This document shows positions 18,076 to 26,887 of a stretch of 64,000 bases of DNA, piece by piece. The DNA is from Gallionellaceae bacterium (GTDB lineage Bacteria > Pseudomonadota > Gammaproteobacteria > Burkholderiales > Gallionellaceae): contig VBWD01000002.1 of the NCBI GenBank assembly GCA_006218055.1, positions 62,001 through 126,000 of the forward strand. The letters are read 5' to 3'. Made by a program: the position numbers and the translations under genes. How positions within the stretch are numbered: position 1 is the stretch's first letter; each line of letters opens with the position of its first letter. The notes beneath the pieces were generated by a model that ran no database searches, had not been told where the DNA came from, and saw nothing but the letters and a program-made list of their open reading frames with translations.

Positions 18076-18465
18076 CTAACTTATCTCTCCATCCACATAG
18101 AACCAGCGCCCCTCTTCGCGCACGAAGCGGCTCACCTCATGTAGGCGATGCGCGCGTCCATTCACTTTGTAGCGTGCGACAAATTCAACGATGGCGTGGT
18201 CGGCATCTTGTTGTTCATGGCGCTTCACTTCCAGGCCTATCCACTTCGTCGCCACGTCAGCCGCCAGACCCAATGAGACTGGTCGTGTGGAGGTGTGCCA
18301 TGTGGGCAGCAGGTAGTCTTCTCGCAGCAGGGTGTAAGCGGTGTAGCGCGAACGCATGAGGGCTTCTGCGGTGGGTGCGGGTGCGTTGCCCTCGACGTAA
18401 GGAGCGCAGCAAGCAGTGTAGGGTTTGGTGCTACCGCAGTAACAGAGATTGGAATTTAGTTTCAT
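18076..18465 (-). CDS. ychJ: YchJ family SEC-C motif protein (UPF0225)
   Basis: 129 residues. The cysteine cluster CYCGSTKPYTACCAPY at the N-terminus is a SEC-C zinc motif, and AEALMRSRYTAY, HEVSRFVREEGRWFYVDG complete the family signature. It has a cystatin-like NTF2 fold in known members; the biological role is not established. It is convergent with the barrel gene and lies downstream of the DUF1415-kinase gene with a family A repeat between. Confidence 0.9.
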   Translation of the reverse strand: MKLNSNLCYCGSTKPYTACCAPYVEGNAPAPTAEALMRSRYTAYTLLREDYLLPTWHTSTRPVSLGLAADVATKWIGLEVKRHEQQDADHAIVEFVARYKVNGRAHRLHEVSRFVREEGRWFYVDGEIS

Positions 18466-18479
18466 AGCTCTTCAACGAG

Positions 18480-18562
18480 GGTCCCCTCATCCCCTGCCCT
18501 TCCCCCAGAGGGGGAAGGGAGTTCGTTCCCTCGCCCTTTGGGAGAGGGTTAGGGTGAGGGTG
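18480..18562. repeat. Palindromic repeat family A, intergenic copy
   Basis: CTTCCCCCAGAGGGGGAAGG is followed by CCTCGCCCTTTGGGAGAGG and TTAGGGTGAGGGTG, with CCCCTCATCCCC at the outer left. This is the same nested double-stem layout as the mfd copy, here in the 104-base gap between ychJ and the kinase gene. Confidence 0.75.
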
Positions 18563-18569
18563 CTTTTAG

Positions 18570-20087
18570 TTACTGCTGCCACAACGGTGGCTCCTCCATC
18601 AGTGCGATCTGCTCTCGCAATTCCAGGATGCGGTTCTGCCAATATATCTGTGTGTTGAACCACGGGAAGGCTTGCTTGAAGGCGATGTCGTCCCAGCGTC
18701 GTGCGAGCCAGGCGGAGTAGTGGATGAGGCGCAAGGTGCGTAGCGCTTCGATGAGATGCAGTTCGCGCGCATCGAACTCGCAGAAGTCTTCGTAACCTGC
18801 CAGCACATCGCCCATCTGCCGCACGCGATCTTCACGTTCACCGGAGAGCAACATCCACAAGTCTTGCACCGCAGGTCCCATGCGGCTGTCGTCGAAGTCC
18901 ACGAAGTGTGGGCCTTCATCTGTCCACAACACGTTGCCCGCGTGGCAATCGCCATGCAGACGCAGTTGCTTCACGTCACCCGCTCTATCGAAGCAATGGC
19001 GCACGCCATCCAATGCTTGTTGCACAACGCTGCGATAGGCTGCGTCGATGTCAGCTGGAATGAAATTGTTCGCCAGCAAGAAATCACGCGGCTCGATACC
19101 GAAGGTGTCGATGTTCAAAGTGGGGCGATGCTGAAAATCCTTGGTCGCACCGACAGCGTGGATGCGCCCGAGGAAACGGCCTAGCCATTCCAGCGTGTCG
19201 CGGTTTTCCAACTCAGGCGCGCGTCCACCATATTTGGCGAACACAGAGAAACGAAATCCATCGAAGTGGTGCAGTGTCGTTCCAGCTATCGTCGAAGCTG
19301 GAACGACGGGAATCTCACGCTCGACCAACTCCTTCACGAAAGCATGTTCTTCGAGGATGGCCGCATCGCTCCAACGTGCAGGGCGATAGAACTTGGCGAC
19401 CAACGGCTTATCGTCTTCGACACCTACCTGATACACGCGATTCTCGTAACTGTTGAGGGCAAGCAGACGTCCATCGCAGCGCAAGCCGATGCTCTCCAGC
19501 GCGTTGAGCACGCAGTCGGGGGTGAGGTCGGCGTAGTTTTCTGCGAGACCGAGAGCATCCCACCCGTCATATCCCAACTTACGCATCGTCTCGATGTTCT
19601 TTTCGAATATCTGCTCTGCTTCTGGAAAGACAGCAACTGCTTCGTCGATACTTTCTTCACGCAAGATATGCAAAGTCGGATACGGCGAACGGTTGGTGAA
19701 GTTGGTGATGTCGTCCAATTCGGTCTCGGCGAATTGATATTGCGGATGCATGCTGGCAACTTGTAACTCACCTGCGAGATCGACTTCTTCCAATGCCTCA
19801 TCAACGACTTCGAGGAAGTCGTTGTAGTCGAGGAAATCAGTCAGCACCTGCGGATGGATGAGCAGGATGGTGTCGATCTTGTCGCGGCTTGCCTCGGCCA
19901 ACACTTCGAACTCCTTCATCACATAGATCAAGAGTTCTTCAGGTGTTTGTGCGGCGCTCACCACGTAACGGATCTGCCCTTTGACGTGCACGCCCTTGGC
20001 GAAAGGACACAGGTTAAGACCGATGACCGCTTTCTCCAGCCACAGCTTAGTGGCTGAGATGGCTTCTTCGTTAGTGACAGTAGCCAT
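18570..20087 (-). CDS. Fusion protein: DUF1415 domain joined to stress-response kinase SrkA/YihE
   Basis: 505 residues in one frame. Residues 1-180 are a DUF1415 protein (GLNLCPFAKG, TILLIHPQVLTDFLDYNDFL, MRKLGYDGWDALGL at its normal C-terminus). Residues about 185-505 are the kinase: LNSYENRVYQVG, VAKFYRPARWSDAAILEEH, LHGDCHAGNVLW (catalytic loop) and VDFDDSRMGPAVQDLWMLL. SrkA is a eukaryotic-like Ser/Thr kinase acting in stress survival. The junction AENYADLTPDCVL joins the usual end of one protein to the usual start of the other, as if a stop and spacer were lost. Its start overlaps the rhlE stop (TAATG). Confidence 0.9.
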   Translation of the reverse strand: MATVTNEEAISATKLWLEKAVIGLNLCPFAKGVHVKGQIRYVVSAAQTPEELLIYVMKEFEVLAEASRDKIDTILLIHPQVLTDFLDYNDFLEVVDEALEEVDLAGELQVASMHPQYQFAETELDDITNFTNRSPYPTLHILREESIDEAVAVFPEAEQIFEKNIETMRKLGYDGWDALGLAENYADLTPDCVLNALESIGLRCDGRLLALNSYENRVYQVGVEDDKPLVAKFYRPARWSDAAILEEHAFVKELVEREIPVVPASTIAGTTLHHFDGFRFSVFAKYGGRAPELENRDTLEWLGRFLGRIHAVGATKDFQHRPTLNIDTFGIEPRDFLLANNFIPADIDAAYRSVVQQALDGVRHCFDRAGDVKQLRLHGDCHAGNVLWTDEGPHFVDFDDSRMGPAVQDLWMLLSGEREDRVRQMGDVLAGYEDFCEFDARELHLIEALRTLRLIHYSAWLARRWDDIAFKQAFPWFNTQIYWQNRILELREQIALMEEPPLWQQ

Positions 20088-21406
20088 TAACGACCACGCC
20101 CACCGGAACGATGCTGCGCACCGGATGGCACTGGGCCACGACCTGCACCTGCTGGCTTAGGCGCACCTGCTGGTTTGCCGCCACCTGTGCGTGGCGCACC
20201 GCCAGTACGACCTGCACCACCGGCACGCGGAGCGGATTGACTACGGCCTTGGCCCTGTCCACGTCCGCCGCCACCTTGACCACGATTAGAACCATTCAAG
20301 ATCGGCTCGGCTTTGATGCGTGGATCAACATCGAACCCGGGCACGTTCACCACGGGGATGTCGCGCTTGATCAAACGCTCAATGTCGTTCAACAGTTTCT
20401 TTTCGTCGACACACACGAGAGAGCTGGCTTCGCCGGAGCTACCTGCGCGTCCAGTACGACCGATGCGGTGCACATAATCTTCCGCCACGTTGGGCAGCTC
20501 GTAGTTCACCACGTGCGGCAATTCGCTGATGTCGATTCCGCGCGCGGCGATGTCGGTCGCCACCAACACTTGCAACTTGGCGGTCTTAAATTCGGCCAGC
20601 GCACGGGTACGCGCCGCTTGGCTTTTGTTGCCGTGGATCGCCATCGCTGGGATGCGAGTGAACACCAGCACTTGGAACCAGTTGTTTTCAGTGATGAGGT
20701 GAGTCAGCAAGTCACGCTTACGCTCACGATCGACTGGATACACGCGCTGCTCGATGAGCTCCGCTGTCTGGTTGCGACGTGCCACTTCGATAAGTGCCGG
20801 ATTCGTCAACAGACCATCCGCCAGCAACTTGATCTCGTCCGAGAAGGTTGCCGAGAACAGCAGGTTCTGACGCTTCTTGGGCAACACCGCGATGACACGC
20901 TTGATGTCACGGATGAAGCCCATGTCCAGCATACGATCAGCTTCGTCCAACACGAGGATCTCAACGTGAGACAGATCGACCGTCTTCTGTTGCAGGTGAT
21001 CGAGCAAACGACCCGGTGTCGCCACTAGGATGTCCACGCGGCCATGCAGTTGTTTGATCTGCGGATTGATGTTCACGCCGCCGAACATCATCATGGACTT
21101 GAGCGGCAGATGTTTGCCGTACATGCGTACGCTCTCTTCGACTTGAGCAGCGAGTTCACGTGTGGGTGTCAACACCAATGCGCGGATGTGGCCTTTACCG
21201 ATGATTTGCTTATCGGCGAGGCGTTGCAACAAAGGCAGTGTGAAGCCAGCGGTCTTACCCGTGCCAGTCTGCGCGCCGCCCATAAGGTCGCCGCCTTTCA
21301 GAATGACGGGAATAGCCTGTGCTTGGATAGGTGTGGGTTCGGTGTAACCGCGCTCGGTAACGGCGCGAACGATTTCTGCGGACAAGCCGAGAGATGCAAA
21401 TGACAT
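20087..21406 (-). CDS. rhlE: DEAD-box RNA helicase RhlE
   Basis: 439 residues from the ATG at 21406 ([16 protein letters not shown]). All helicase motifs are present: Q motif [28 protein letters not shown] in [20 protein letters not shown] and [10 protein letters not shown]. The last 70 residues are a Gly/Arg/Pro/Ala-rich tail typical of RhlE, likely for RNA contact. It acts in ribosome assembly and RNA turnover in known bacteria. The stop overlaps the start of the following fusion gene by one base. Confidence 0.93.
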   Translation of the reverse strand: MSFASLGLSAEIVRAVTERGYTEPTPIQAQAIPVILKGGDLMGGAQTGTGKTAGFTLPLLQRLADKQIIGKGHIRALVLTPTRELAAQVEESVRMYGKHLPLKSMMMFGGVNINPQIKQLHGRVDILVATPGRLLDHLQQKTVDLSHVEILVLDEADRMLDMGFIRDIKRVIAVLPKKRQNLLFSATFSDEIKLLADGLLTNPALIEVARRNQTAELIEQRVYPVDRERKRDLLTHLITENNWFQVLVFTRIPAMAIHGNKSQAARTRALAEFKTAKLQVLVATDIAARGIDISELPHVVNYELPNVAEDYVHRIGRTGRAGSSGEASSLVCVDEKKLLNDIERLIKRDIPVVNVPGFDVDPRIKAEPILNGSNRGQGGGGRGQGQGRSQSAPRAGGAGRTGGAPRTGGGKPAGAPKPAGAGRGPVPSGAQHRSGGRGR

Positions 21407-21523
21407 ATATAAAACTTTCTTGAAATACAAACGGCCTGTCGCTTCGTTGAAGCGCCAGTCTGAGGCTGAATGAGGTGGGAACTACGTACCGGAAACGGCG
21501 GCAATCACTAGACTGAAACGAGA

Positions 21524-21556
21524 TTGCGGCGCGCATCTTAACAGAACGCGCCGCAA
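21524..21556 (-). terminator. Hairpin after ychF
   Basis: TTGCGGCGCG and CGCGCCGCAA form a perfect 10-bp stem with a 13-base loop, 17 bases after the ychF stop. The U-tract is weak (TCTCGTTTC), so termination may be partial. rhlE lies about 120 bases further downstream. Confidence 0.4.
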
Positions 21557-21572
21557 CGACCTTATTTAATCG

Positions 21573-22664
21573 TTACACATTGAAAAGGAAGTTCATCACG
21601 TCGCCATCCTGCACGATGTATTCCTTACCCTCGACGCGCATCTTGCCTGCCTCTTTCGCACCATGTTCACCCTTGAATGCGATGAAGTCAGCGTAGGAAA
21701 TGGTCTGAGCACGGATGAAGCCTTTTTCGAAGTCGGTGTGGATCACACCTGCCGCTTGCGGTGCGGTGTCGCCTTTATGGATGGTCCATGCGCGCACTTC
21801 TTTGACGCCTGCAGTGAAATAAGTTTGCAGGCCGAGCAGGTCATAACCCACGCGAATGAGTTTATTCAAGCCGGGTTCATCAAGGCCGAGGTCGGCGAGG
21901 AATTCAAGCTTGTCGGCATCCTCAAGATCAGCCAACTCTGCTTCGATCTTGGCGCACAGCGCTACGACGGGCGCGCCTTCTTTCGCAGCGTGTTCACGCA
22001 GACGATCCAAGTGCGGATTGTTCTCGAAGCCATCTTCCAACACGTTGCCAACATACATCGCGGGCTTAATGGTGAGCAGGCACAGAGGTTTGATAATTTC
22101 CTTGTCGTCGTCGCTCAAGTTGAAGGTGCGTGCCGGCTTGCCTTCGTTCAAGTGCGGCAATAGTTTTTCCAAAATCGAAACTAATTTGATTGCGTCTTTA
22201 TCGCCCGATTTGGCTTTCTTGCCATCACGATGAATGGTGCGCTCCACCACAGCCATGTCGGCCAGTGCCAACTCGGTGAGGATGACTTCGATGTCGGACA
22301 GTGGATCGACTTTGCCTGCGACGTGCACGACGTTCTCGTCGTCAAAACAGCGCACGACGTTGACGATGGCATCCGTCTCGCGGATGTTGGCGAGGAACTG
22401 GTTGCCCAGACCTTCACCTTTGGATGCACCCGCAACCAGACCAGCGATGTCGACGAACTCGACGATGGCGGGTTGCATGCGTTGCGGATTGACGATCTTC
22501 GCCAACTCAGCCATGCGCGGATCAGGCACTTCGACGATGCCGACGTTCGGCTCGATGGTGCAGAAAGGATAGTTCTCCGCCGCGATGCCCGCTTTGGTGA
22601 GCGCATTGAACATGGTGGATTTACCCACGTTGGGAAGGCCGACGATACCGCACTTGAGACTCAT
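21573..22664 (-). CDS. ychF: Ribosome-binding ATPase YchF
   Basis: 363 residues beginning [20 protein letters not shown], the Obg-family P-loop. The switch region, the TGS domain at the C-terminus (ending [16 protein letters not shown]) and the length match YchF, an unusual member that hydrolyses ATP rather than GTP. It binds the ribosome and affects stress responses. It is the usual neighbour downstream of pth. Confidence 0.96.
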   Translation of the reverse strand: MSLKCGIVGLPNVGKSTMFNALTKAGIAAENYPFCTIEPNVGIVEVPDPRMAELAKIVNPQRMQPAIVEFVDIAGLVAGASKGEGLGNQFLANIRETDAIVNVVRCFDDENVVHVAGKVDPLSDIEVILTELALADMAVVERTIHRDGKKAKSGDKDAIKLVSILEKLLPHLNEGKPARTFNLSDDDKEIIKPLCLLTIKPAMYVGNVLEDGFENNPHLDRLREHAAKEGAPVVALCAKIEAELADLEDADKLEFLADLGLDEPGLNKLIRVGYDLLGLQTYFTAGVKEVRAWTIHKGDTAPQAAGVIHTDFEKGFIRAQTISYADFIAFKGEHGAKEAGKMRVEGKEYIVQDGDVMNFLFNV

Positions 22665-22714
22665 AATTTATTCCTTAAATTCAAAATTCATAACGAAAAC
22701 ATGAAGGACGTATT

Positions 22715-22795
22715 ATGAAAAATAATCAACTGATGACTCTTATCAAAATATTTACTCTTCTGGCTTTCCTCTGCATCTCTTTGCCAGTGTGTTGA
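22715..22795 (+). CDS. Possible 26-residue hydrophobic peptide
   Basis: A short frame on the plus strand reads MKNNQLMTLIKIF then TLLAFLCISLPVC and stops. It looks like a single membrane segment or a bare signal sequence. A GAAGGA ribosome site lies seven bases before the ATG. It lies opposite to the surrounding minus-strand operon, in the 136-base gap between pth and ychF. No homologue is recognised, and chance occurrence cannot be excluded. Confidence 0.3.
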   Translation: MKNNQLMTLIKIFTLLAFLCISLPVC

Positions 22796-22800
22796 AAGAT

Positions 22801-23382
22801 TCAGATTACGCTGTGCAGCTTCAACATCGCTGCTTCCAGCTTGCCTTCGATGATGAGCGGTGCGACGTCTTGTGCGCGTTGCAACGCTTCATCGATCAAC
22901 ACTTGCTCTTCTTTACGTGGCGCATTGAGTACGAAGTTCACGACTTCTGCCCTATCGCCCGGATGGCCGACACCGATGCGAAGTCGCCAAAACTCTTTAG
23001 TGCCAAGATGCGCGATGATGTCTTTCAAACCATTGTGCCCACCATGACCGCCGCCTTGCTTCAGCTTGGCACTGCCCGGAGGCAAGTCGAGTTCGTCATG
23101 CACCACGAGGATCTGTTCCGGCAATATCTTGTAGAACTGTGCCACTGCACCGACCGCGCGACCGCTCACGTTCATGAAGGTCTGCGGCTTGAGCAGATGC
23201 ACTTCGTGTCCATGCAGATTCGTCTTGGCGATCAGGCCATGGAACTTGCTATCCGCTTTGTAGTTGGCGTTATTGCTGCGCGCCAACTCGTCCACCCACC
23301 AGAACCCTGCGTTGTGGCGTGTGGCATCGTATTCTTTGCCGGGGTTGCCTAGTCCGACGATGAGTTTGATCGGTTCGCTCAA
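22801..23382 (-). CDS. pth: Peptidyl-tRNA hydrolase
   Basis: 193 residues. The opening [21 protein letters not shown] carries the catalytic histidine and asparagine, and [20 protein letters not shown] and RLRIGVGHP are family motifs. It frees tRNA from peptides dropped by ribosomes. It lies between rplY and ychF, the standard order. Confidence 0.96.
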   Translation of the reverse strand: MSEPIKLIVGLGNPGKEYDATRHNAGFWWVDELARSNNANYKADSKFHGLIAKTNLHGHEVHLLKPQTFMNVSGRAVGAVAQFYKILPEQILVVHDELDLPPGSAKLKQGGGHGGHNGLKDIIAHLGTKEFWRLRIGVGHPGDRAEVVNFVLNAPRKEEQVLIDEALQRAQDVAPLIIEGKLEAAMLKLHSVI

Positions 23383-23404
23383 TGGGTACCTCTACAAATG
23401 AAAA

Positions 23405-23437
23405 ACCCGCCATGCATCATCCGATGTCATGGCGGGT
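23405..23437 (-). terminator. Terminator after rplY
   Basis: Read on the minus strand, ACCCGCCATG pairs with CATGGCGGGT and is followed by TTTTTC, a strong factor-independent terminator 16 bases past the rplY stop. Transcription of pth probably needs read-through or its own promoter. Confidence 0.75.
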
Positions 23438-23452
23438 CGTTTCTGATGCAGA

Positions 23453-24109
23453 TTACTTCTTAGCAGGTGCGGCTGGTGCAGCAGCAACAGCGGAAGCAGC
23501 AGAAGCATCCGCAGCGGCGGCAGCTTCAGCAGCGGCTTCAACGTGACCGCGCGGCACTTGAACAGTCGCCACAGCATCCGCAGCGTGGTGATGTGTTGCC
23601 ACTTCAACGCCCTTAGGCAACTTGATGTCAGACACGTGGACGGAGTGAGCGATATCCAGAGTAGCCAAGTCGACTTCGATCGCTGCTGGCAGATCCGCTG
23701 CCAAGCAGACGATCTCCAGTTCGTTCAACACGTGAGTCACGATACCACCGCTGGTCTTCACACCTGGACATACATCTGCGTTCAGGAAGTGCAATGGCAC
23801 CTTCATGTGGATCTTCTTCTTCGCGTCGACGCGTTGGAAGTCGATGTGTTGAACTTGCTGACGGAACGGGTGCATCTGGAAGTCACGCAACAGAACGGAT
23901 TCCTTCTTGCCATCCAAATCCAAAGACAGGACGGAAGCGTGGAACGCTTCTTTCTTTAGTGCGAAATAAAGTGTGTTGTGATCGAGTTCGATCATGGTTG
24001 CGTCGCCTGTACCGTAAACGATACCTGGGACCATGTCCGCCTTACGCAGACGGCGGCTCGCACCCGTTCCTTGCGCCTTGCGTGTTTTTGCGCTGATTTC
24101 AATTGCCAT
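23453..24109 (-). CDS. rplY: 50S ribosomal protein L25 (Ctc form)
   Basis: 218 residues. The L25 core ([26 protein letters not shown]) is followed by the TL5/CTC C-terminal beta domain and an Ala-rich tail of about 30 residues ([20 protein letters not shown]). It binds 5S rRNA. The long form with C-terminal domain is common in Betaproteobacteria. It follows prs, as usual. Confidence 0.95.
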   Translation of the reverse strand: MAIEISAKTRKAQGTGASRRLRKADMVPGIVYGTGDATMIELDHNTLYFALKKEAFHASVLSLDLDGKKESVLLRDFQMHPFRQQVQHIDFQRVDAKKKIHMKVPLHFLNADVCPGVKTSGGIVTHVLNELEIVCLAADLPAAIEVDLATLDIAHSVHVSDIKLPKGVEVATHHHAADAVATVQVPRGHVEAAAEAAAAADASAASAVAAAPAAPAKK

Positions 24110-24162
24110 TTTTACTTCTCCACTTCTAATGAAGCACTCCGCGACCAGAGGCTTCGGGTTGT

Positions 24163-24185
24163 GCAGTGACCAACATGGTCACTGC
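24163..24185. other. Stem-loop between prs and rplY
   Basis: GCAGTGACC and GGTCACTGC form a 9-bp stem with a five-base loop in the 82-base gap. It lacks a U-tract in the direction of the operon, so it is more likely an RNA-stability or processing element than a terminator. Confidence 0.4.
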
Positions 24186-24191
24186 AAAAAC

Positions 24192-25139
24192 TTAATCGAC
24201 GAACAGAGAGCTGACCGACTCTTCTGCGTTGATACGGCGCAATGTCTCAGCCATCAACTCAGCGATACTCAATTGGCGAATGCGTTTGCAATTACGCGCC
24301 GCTTCGCTCAACGGGATGGTGTCGGTGACGACCAGCTCGTCGATCGCCGATTTCTCAAGACGCTCGATGGCTGGGCCGGACAATACGCCGTGGGTACAGT
24401 AAGCAACGACGCGCTCTGCGCCTTTTTCTTTCAATGCGTTCGCCGCCTCGCACAGCGTGTTGGCGGTATCCACCATGTCGTCCATGATCAAGCAGGTACG
24501 GCCAGCGACATCACCGATGATGTTCATCACCTTGGCGACGTTAGGCTTGGGACGACGCTTGTCGATGATGGCCAAATCGGCATCCAGTTGTTTTGCCAAA
24601 GCACGCGCACGCACCACACCGCCCACGTCAGGCGATACGACGATGAGGTTGGGGTAATTGTGACGCCACACATCCGACAACAGGATGGGGCTGGCATACA
24701 CGTTATCCACTGGGATATCGAAGAAACCTTGAATCTGGTCGGAGTGCAAGTCCATGGTCAGCACGCGATCGACGCCGACGCCGGTCAACATGTTGGCAAC
24801 GACCTTTGCAGTGATGGCCACGCGAGCGGAACGTGGACGACGGTCTTGACGGGCATAACCGAAATAAGGGATGGCGGCAGTGATGCGGGCAGCCGAGGCG
24901 CGGCGCAGTGCATCGACCATGACCATGATCTCCATCAGATGATCATTGGTCGGCGCGCAGGTTGATTGCAGGATGAACACGTCTTTGCCGCGCACGTGCT
25001 CCATGATCTCGACCATCACTTCGCCGTCGGAGAAGCGACTTACGGTGGCACGACCGAGGTGGATGCCGAGGTGACGAGCAACGCTTTCCGCTAGTTTGGG
25101 ATTGGCATTACCGGTGAAGACCATCATGTCGCCGGACAT
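24192..25139 (-). CDS. prs: Ribose-phosphate pyrophosphokinase
   Basis: 315 residues from the ATG at 25139, which has a GAGGT site. [22 protein letters not shown], the flexible loop [18 protein letters not shown] and the PRPP loop [14 protein letters not shown] are all present. It makes PRPP from ribose 5-phosphate and ATP for nucleotides, histidine and tryptophan. It lies directly downstream of a tRNA-Gln gene, an order conserved in Betaproteobacteria. Confidence 0.96.
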   Translation of the reverse strand: MSGDMMVFTGNANPKLAESVARHLGIHLGRATVSRFSDGEVMVEIMEHVRGKDVFILQSTCAPTNDHLMEIMVMVDALRRASAARITAAIPYFGYARQDRRPRSARVAITAKVVANMLTGVGVDRVLTMDLHSDQIQGFFDIPVDNVYASPILLSDVWRHNYPNLIVVSPDVGGVVRARALAKQLDADLAIIDKRRPKPNVAKVMNIIGDVAGRTCLIMDDMVDTANTLCEAANALKEKGAERVVAYCTHGVLSGPAIERLEKSAIDELVVTDTIPLSEAARNCKRIRQLSIAELMAETLRRINAEESVSSLFVD

Positions 25140-25196
25140 CGAACACCTCGCAAAATAAAATGGGCGCGAACGCCCATCACACACCGATTGAGAAAC

Positions 25197-25301
25197 TGGC
25201 TGGGGAGGTAGGGATCGAACCTACGAATGTCGGAATCAAAATCCGATGCCTTACGAATGTCGGAATCAAAATCCGATGCCTTACCACTTGGCGACTCCCC
25301 A
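25197..25301 (-). tRNA. tRNA-Gln (anticodon TTG) with a 30-base internal tandem duplication
   Basis: Read on the minus strand, the gene has a normal acceptor stem (TGGGGAG/CTCCCCA), D-arm start, T-arm (GTAGG TTCGATC CCTAC) and an encoded CCA. The anticodon arm ATCGGATTTTGATTCCGA occurs twice because bases 25225-25254 are repeated exactly at 25255-25284. Removing one copy gives a canonical 72-base tRNA-Gln plus CCA; as read it is 102 plus 3 bases with two TTG anticodons. The gene sits between ispE and prs, where other Betaproteobacteria have tRNA-Gln. It may be non-functional, fold with a fifth arm, or be an assembly error. Confidence 0.88.
25225..25284. repeat. Perfect 30-base tandem duplication inside tRNA-Gln
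   Basis: The unit begins GAATGTCGGAATCAAAATCC and ends GATGCCTTAC; both copies are identical. It spans the variable region, anticodon arm and the 3' half of the D-arm. Confidence 0.97.
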
Positions 25302-25457
25302 ATAAAACTCTTGAAACTGTTTATAGCTACTGCGCTTGCCAGCTCGGACTTGCGCGGTGCTCGAAATCCTCATGTGCGAAAAGCACACTCCGGTTTCTGC
25401 GCTCCGAGCGCATCCGATCTGGCTGCGCTCGTTACGCTCTAAACAATTTCAACAAAC

Positions 25458-26342
25458 TTATGCAGCAAAACTTCTCAGCGGATGTTGTTGCAGACCCTTC
25501 GCGATGAAACCGCGCATATCGTCCGGCAACTGCTGCAATACCGCTTGTGCTTCTGCTTCCGTAGCGAACTCTGCGAACACACATGCACCGGAGCCGGTCA
25601 TGAGTGCGGGAGCGAACTGAGCTAGCCACTCCAGATGTTCCTTGACTGCGGGGTAAAGACCACACGCTACTGCCTGCAGATCGTTCCCTAGCCTCAAACC
25701 ACCCTCGTTACGCCCTACTCGAAAAGTTTGCCCTTTCGGAAGGGCGCGCATTGTCATCGAAATCGTATTTCGTGTCAATTCTGGGTGAGTGAATATTTGA
25801 GCCGTAGGCACATGCACGGGGGGGCAAAGCACCACGTACCACGCATCGGGCAATAGATAGGCCTGTAACTGCTCTCCCACCCCTTCGGCAAAGGCGTTCT
25901 CGCCAAAAACGAACACCGGCACATCCGCCCCCAGACTCAAGCCCAGTTGCATCAAGCGTTCGCGGGATAAATCCAGCACCCACAGGCGATTCAGCGCCAA
26001 CAAGGTGGTCGCCGCATCCGAACTCCCCCCGCCCAAGCCGCCCCCCATCGGGATACGCTTCTCCAACTCGATATCCACGCCTTGTTTACAGCCAGTCTCC
26101 TGCTGCAACAGGCGCGCTGCCCTCACACAAAGGTCTTGCTCTGGGGGCACGCCTTCCAGCGCGTTCACACGGCGCACTTCACCATCCTCACGCACCGTGA
26201 AATGAAGGGTGTCGTTCAGGTCGATGAAGCGGAACAGAGTCTGCAACAGATGATAGCCATCGGCACGGCGTCCGGTGACATGCAGAAAGAGGTTTAGCTT
26301 AGCGGGTGCGGGACAACTCAGAGACTTCACTGCGCTTCCCAT
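25458..26342 (-). CDS. ispE: 4-diphosphocytidyl-2-C-methyl-D-erythritol kinase
   Basis: 294 residues. GHMP-kinase motifs are clear: [19 protein letters not shown] at the start, [15 protein letters not shown] for ATP binding, and [12 protein letters not shown] near the end. It phosphorylates CDP-ME in the MEP pathway, complementing ispD and ispF at 6-7.5 kb. Its start overlaps the lolB end by 16 bases. The 156 bases between it and tRNA-Gln contain a small TGTGC-GCACA hairpin near 25372-25390 and no gene. Confidence 0.95.
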   Translation of the reverse strand: MGSAVKSLSCPAPAKLNLFLHVTGRRADGYHLLQTLFRFIDLNDTLHFTVREDGEVRRVNALEGVPPEQDLCVRAARLLQQETGCKQGVDIELEKRIPMGGGLGGGSSDAATTLLALNRLWVLDLSRERLMQLGLSLGADVPVFVFGENAFAEGVGEQLQAYLLPDAWYVVLCPPVHVPTAQIFTHPELTRNTISMTMRALPKGQTFRVGRNEGGLRLGNDLQAVACGLYPAVKEHLEWLAQFAPALMTGSGACVFAEFATEAEAQAVLQQLPDDMRGFIAKGLQQHPLRSFAA

Positions 26343-26878
26343 TTATCGACCTTGACGACCACATCTATCCCACTTCTGATCATATTAATCTCTAGCGGTA
26401 GTGCATCGACCTTGGTAGTCGTGTAGCGCATGTAGCGTATCTCCCAGCCCTGCTGGATCAAAGTCTCCAACTGACCGTACTTATTGCGCTCCGCCTTGGA
26501 ATCACTCTCGGGCGAGGGATTAGCGACGATCCAGTGACGCAGATCGCTCAGTGGCACCGACCATCCCAATGTCTTTTCCATCAACGATTCTGCATCGGGC
26601 GCGGCGTAGTGTTTGCCATAGGCATCGTCCAGCGTCGCACCGTTGGCATCACGATAGATGCGCGCGGCGGTATAACCCAACGGCCCGAGCAAGGTGATGT
26701 CGTCGTAGCCGCGATGCTGCCAATGGATGTCTGTCGCATCGTGGTGCATGCCGTATTTGACTGAAATACGGCCATTGAAAGAGAACGGAGCATCCACGAA
26801 AGGCGCACGTTGAACCGCGACGGGTGCAGTGGTACAGCCAGTCATCAACAACATCAAAGCGAGTAAGACAATACGCAT
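26327..26878 (-). CDS. lolB: Outer-membrane lipoprotein receptor LolB
   Basis: 183 residues. A lipoprotein signal ends at LLMTGC. The mature part contains [24 protein letters not shown] and a LolB-like pattern of beta strands. LolB accepts lipoproteins from LolA at the outer membrane. It lies between the TPR lipoprotein gene and ispE, the standard lolB-ispE order. Confidence 0.9.
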   Translation of the reverse strand: MRIVLLALMLLMTGCTTAPVAVQRAPFVDAPFSFNGRISVKYGMHHDATDIHWQHRGYDDITLLGPLGYTAARIYRDANGATLDDAYGKHYAAPDAESLMEKTLGWSVPLSDLRHWIVANPSPESDSKAERNKYGQLETLIQQGWEIRYMRYTTTKVDALPLEINMIRSGIDVVVKVDKWEAQ

Positions 26879-26887
26879 AGATTGGCC

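Noticed and set aside
25225-25284. Two direct repeats as a short CRISPR array
   Set aside because: There are only two adjacent copies without spacers, and they lie within a clear tRNA-Gln gene.
25303-25457. Second tRNA or small gene between tRNA-Gln and ispE
   Set aside because: Only a small TGTGC-GCACA hairpin and GC-rich imperfect repeats are visible; there is no acceptor stem, T-arm or plausible start with a ribosome site.
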